In this document: positions 63,920 to 64,000 of the stretch, piece by piece
Layout: the number at the start of each line of letters is the position of its first letter
Numbering within the stretch: position 1 is the stretch's first letter
Source of the DNA: Evansella clarkii
Lineage (GTDB): Bacteria > Bacillota > Bacilli > Bacillales > Salisediminibacteriaceae
NCBI RefSeq assembly: GCF_002019695.1
Contig: NZ_KV917376.1
Span: 4,102,974-4,166,973, forward strand
DNA: 64,000 nucleotides
Direction of reading: 5' to 3'
The notes under the pieces: model-generated
What the model saw: the letters and a program-made list of their open reading frames with translations, nothing else
Told to the model about the DNA's origin: nothing
Databases searched by the model: none
Made by a program: the position numbers and the translations under genes

Positions 63920-64000
63920 CGTAAACCTCCTTTAAAATTTGGCTCTCTTATACTTTGTGGTCGATATCTGCTGCAGGCGTCTCGCACCTTTCACAAAAAT

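Overview
The window looks like chromosomal DNA of a low-to-moderate-GC Firmicute of the Bacillaceae, probably a haloalkaliphile (an Evansella/Salipaludibacillus-like Bacillus is my inference). The reasons are the strong AGGAGG ribosome sites, frequent TTG/GTG starts, Bacillus-type regulation (CtsR boxes at clpE, NsrR boxes at hmp, S-box and TPP riboswitches), the thiazole order tenI-thiO-thiS-thiG-thiF, YflT-type stress proteins, and very acidic secreted lipoproteins. No rRNA, tRNA, CRISPR, IS element or prophage was recognised.

1-9.8 kb is a leftward catabolic block. It holds a molybdenum hydroxylase (CoxG-CoxS-CoxL, cut by the window edge), a PAS-AAA+ sigma-54 activator, and an operon pxpB-pxpC-accB-accC-pxpA. 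A textbook sigma-54 promoter precedes pxpB and a weaker candidate precedes coxG. The gene set suggests oxidation of an N-heterocycle to a lactam, then ATP/biotin-dependent ring opening to an amino acid. A cupin gene diverges from it.

10-24.5 kb carries mostly housekeeping and stress genes: a luciferase-like monooxygenase, an N-formylglutamate-amidohydrolase-like lipoprotein, two YflT paralogues, a UDG, the NsrR/Hmp nitric-oxide pair, an LVIVD protein, an SDR, an ECF sigma factor coupled to a repeat protein, and an S9 peptidase. 24.5-48 kb has a repeat-flanked NERD protein, two MFS exporters with palindromic operator candidates, CoaA, MgtE, several membrane proteins and lipoproteins, a ComEC-like hydrolase, a Ca/Na antiporter, ClpE with two CtsR operators, and an SfnG-like monooxygenase under a SAM riboswitch. 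48-53 kb is the thiazole/thiamin operon under a TPP riboswitch. 53-61 kb holds a frameshifted lipoprotein, RlmN, a ferritin-like protein, a DUF421 cluster and YajQ.

The most unusual theme is a set of intergenic short-motif arrays (11.7, 25.1, 26.3, 30.2, 43.6, 53.3 and 61.4-62.8 kb). Motifs differ between sites, but most recur every ~21-22 bp (two helical turns) or as inverted pairs. Two of them (25.1/26.3 and 61.4-62.8 kb) sit next to the only two NERD/Zn-ribbon/HTH proteins in the window. One NERD gene is flanked by 104-bp direct repeats with a single mismatch; the other lies beside a 1.5-kb array of 185-bp units. A NERD protein paired with its own repeat is the best candidate here for an undescribed system. 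Two genes (DUF6508-like; a secreted lipoprotein) carry single-base frameshifts.
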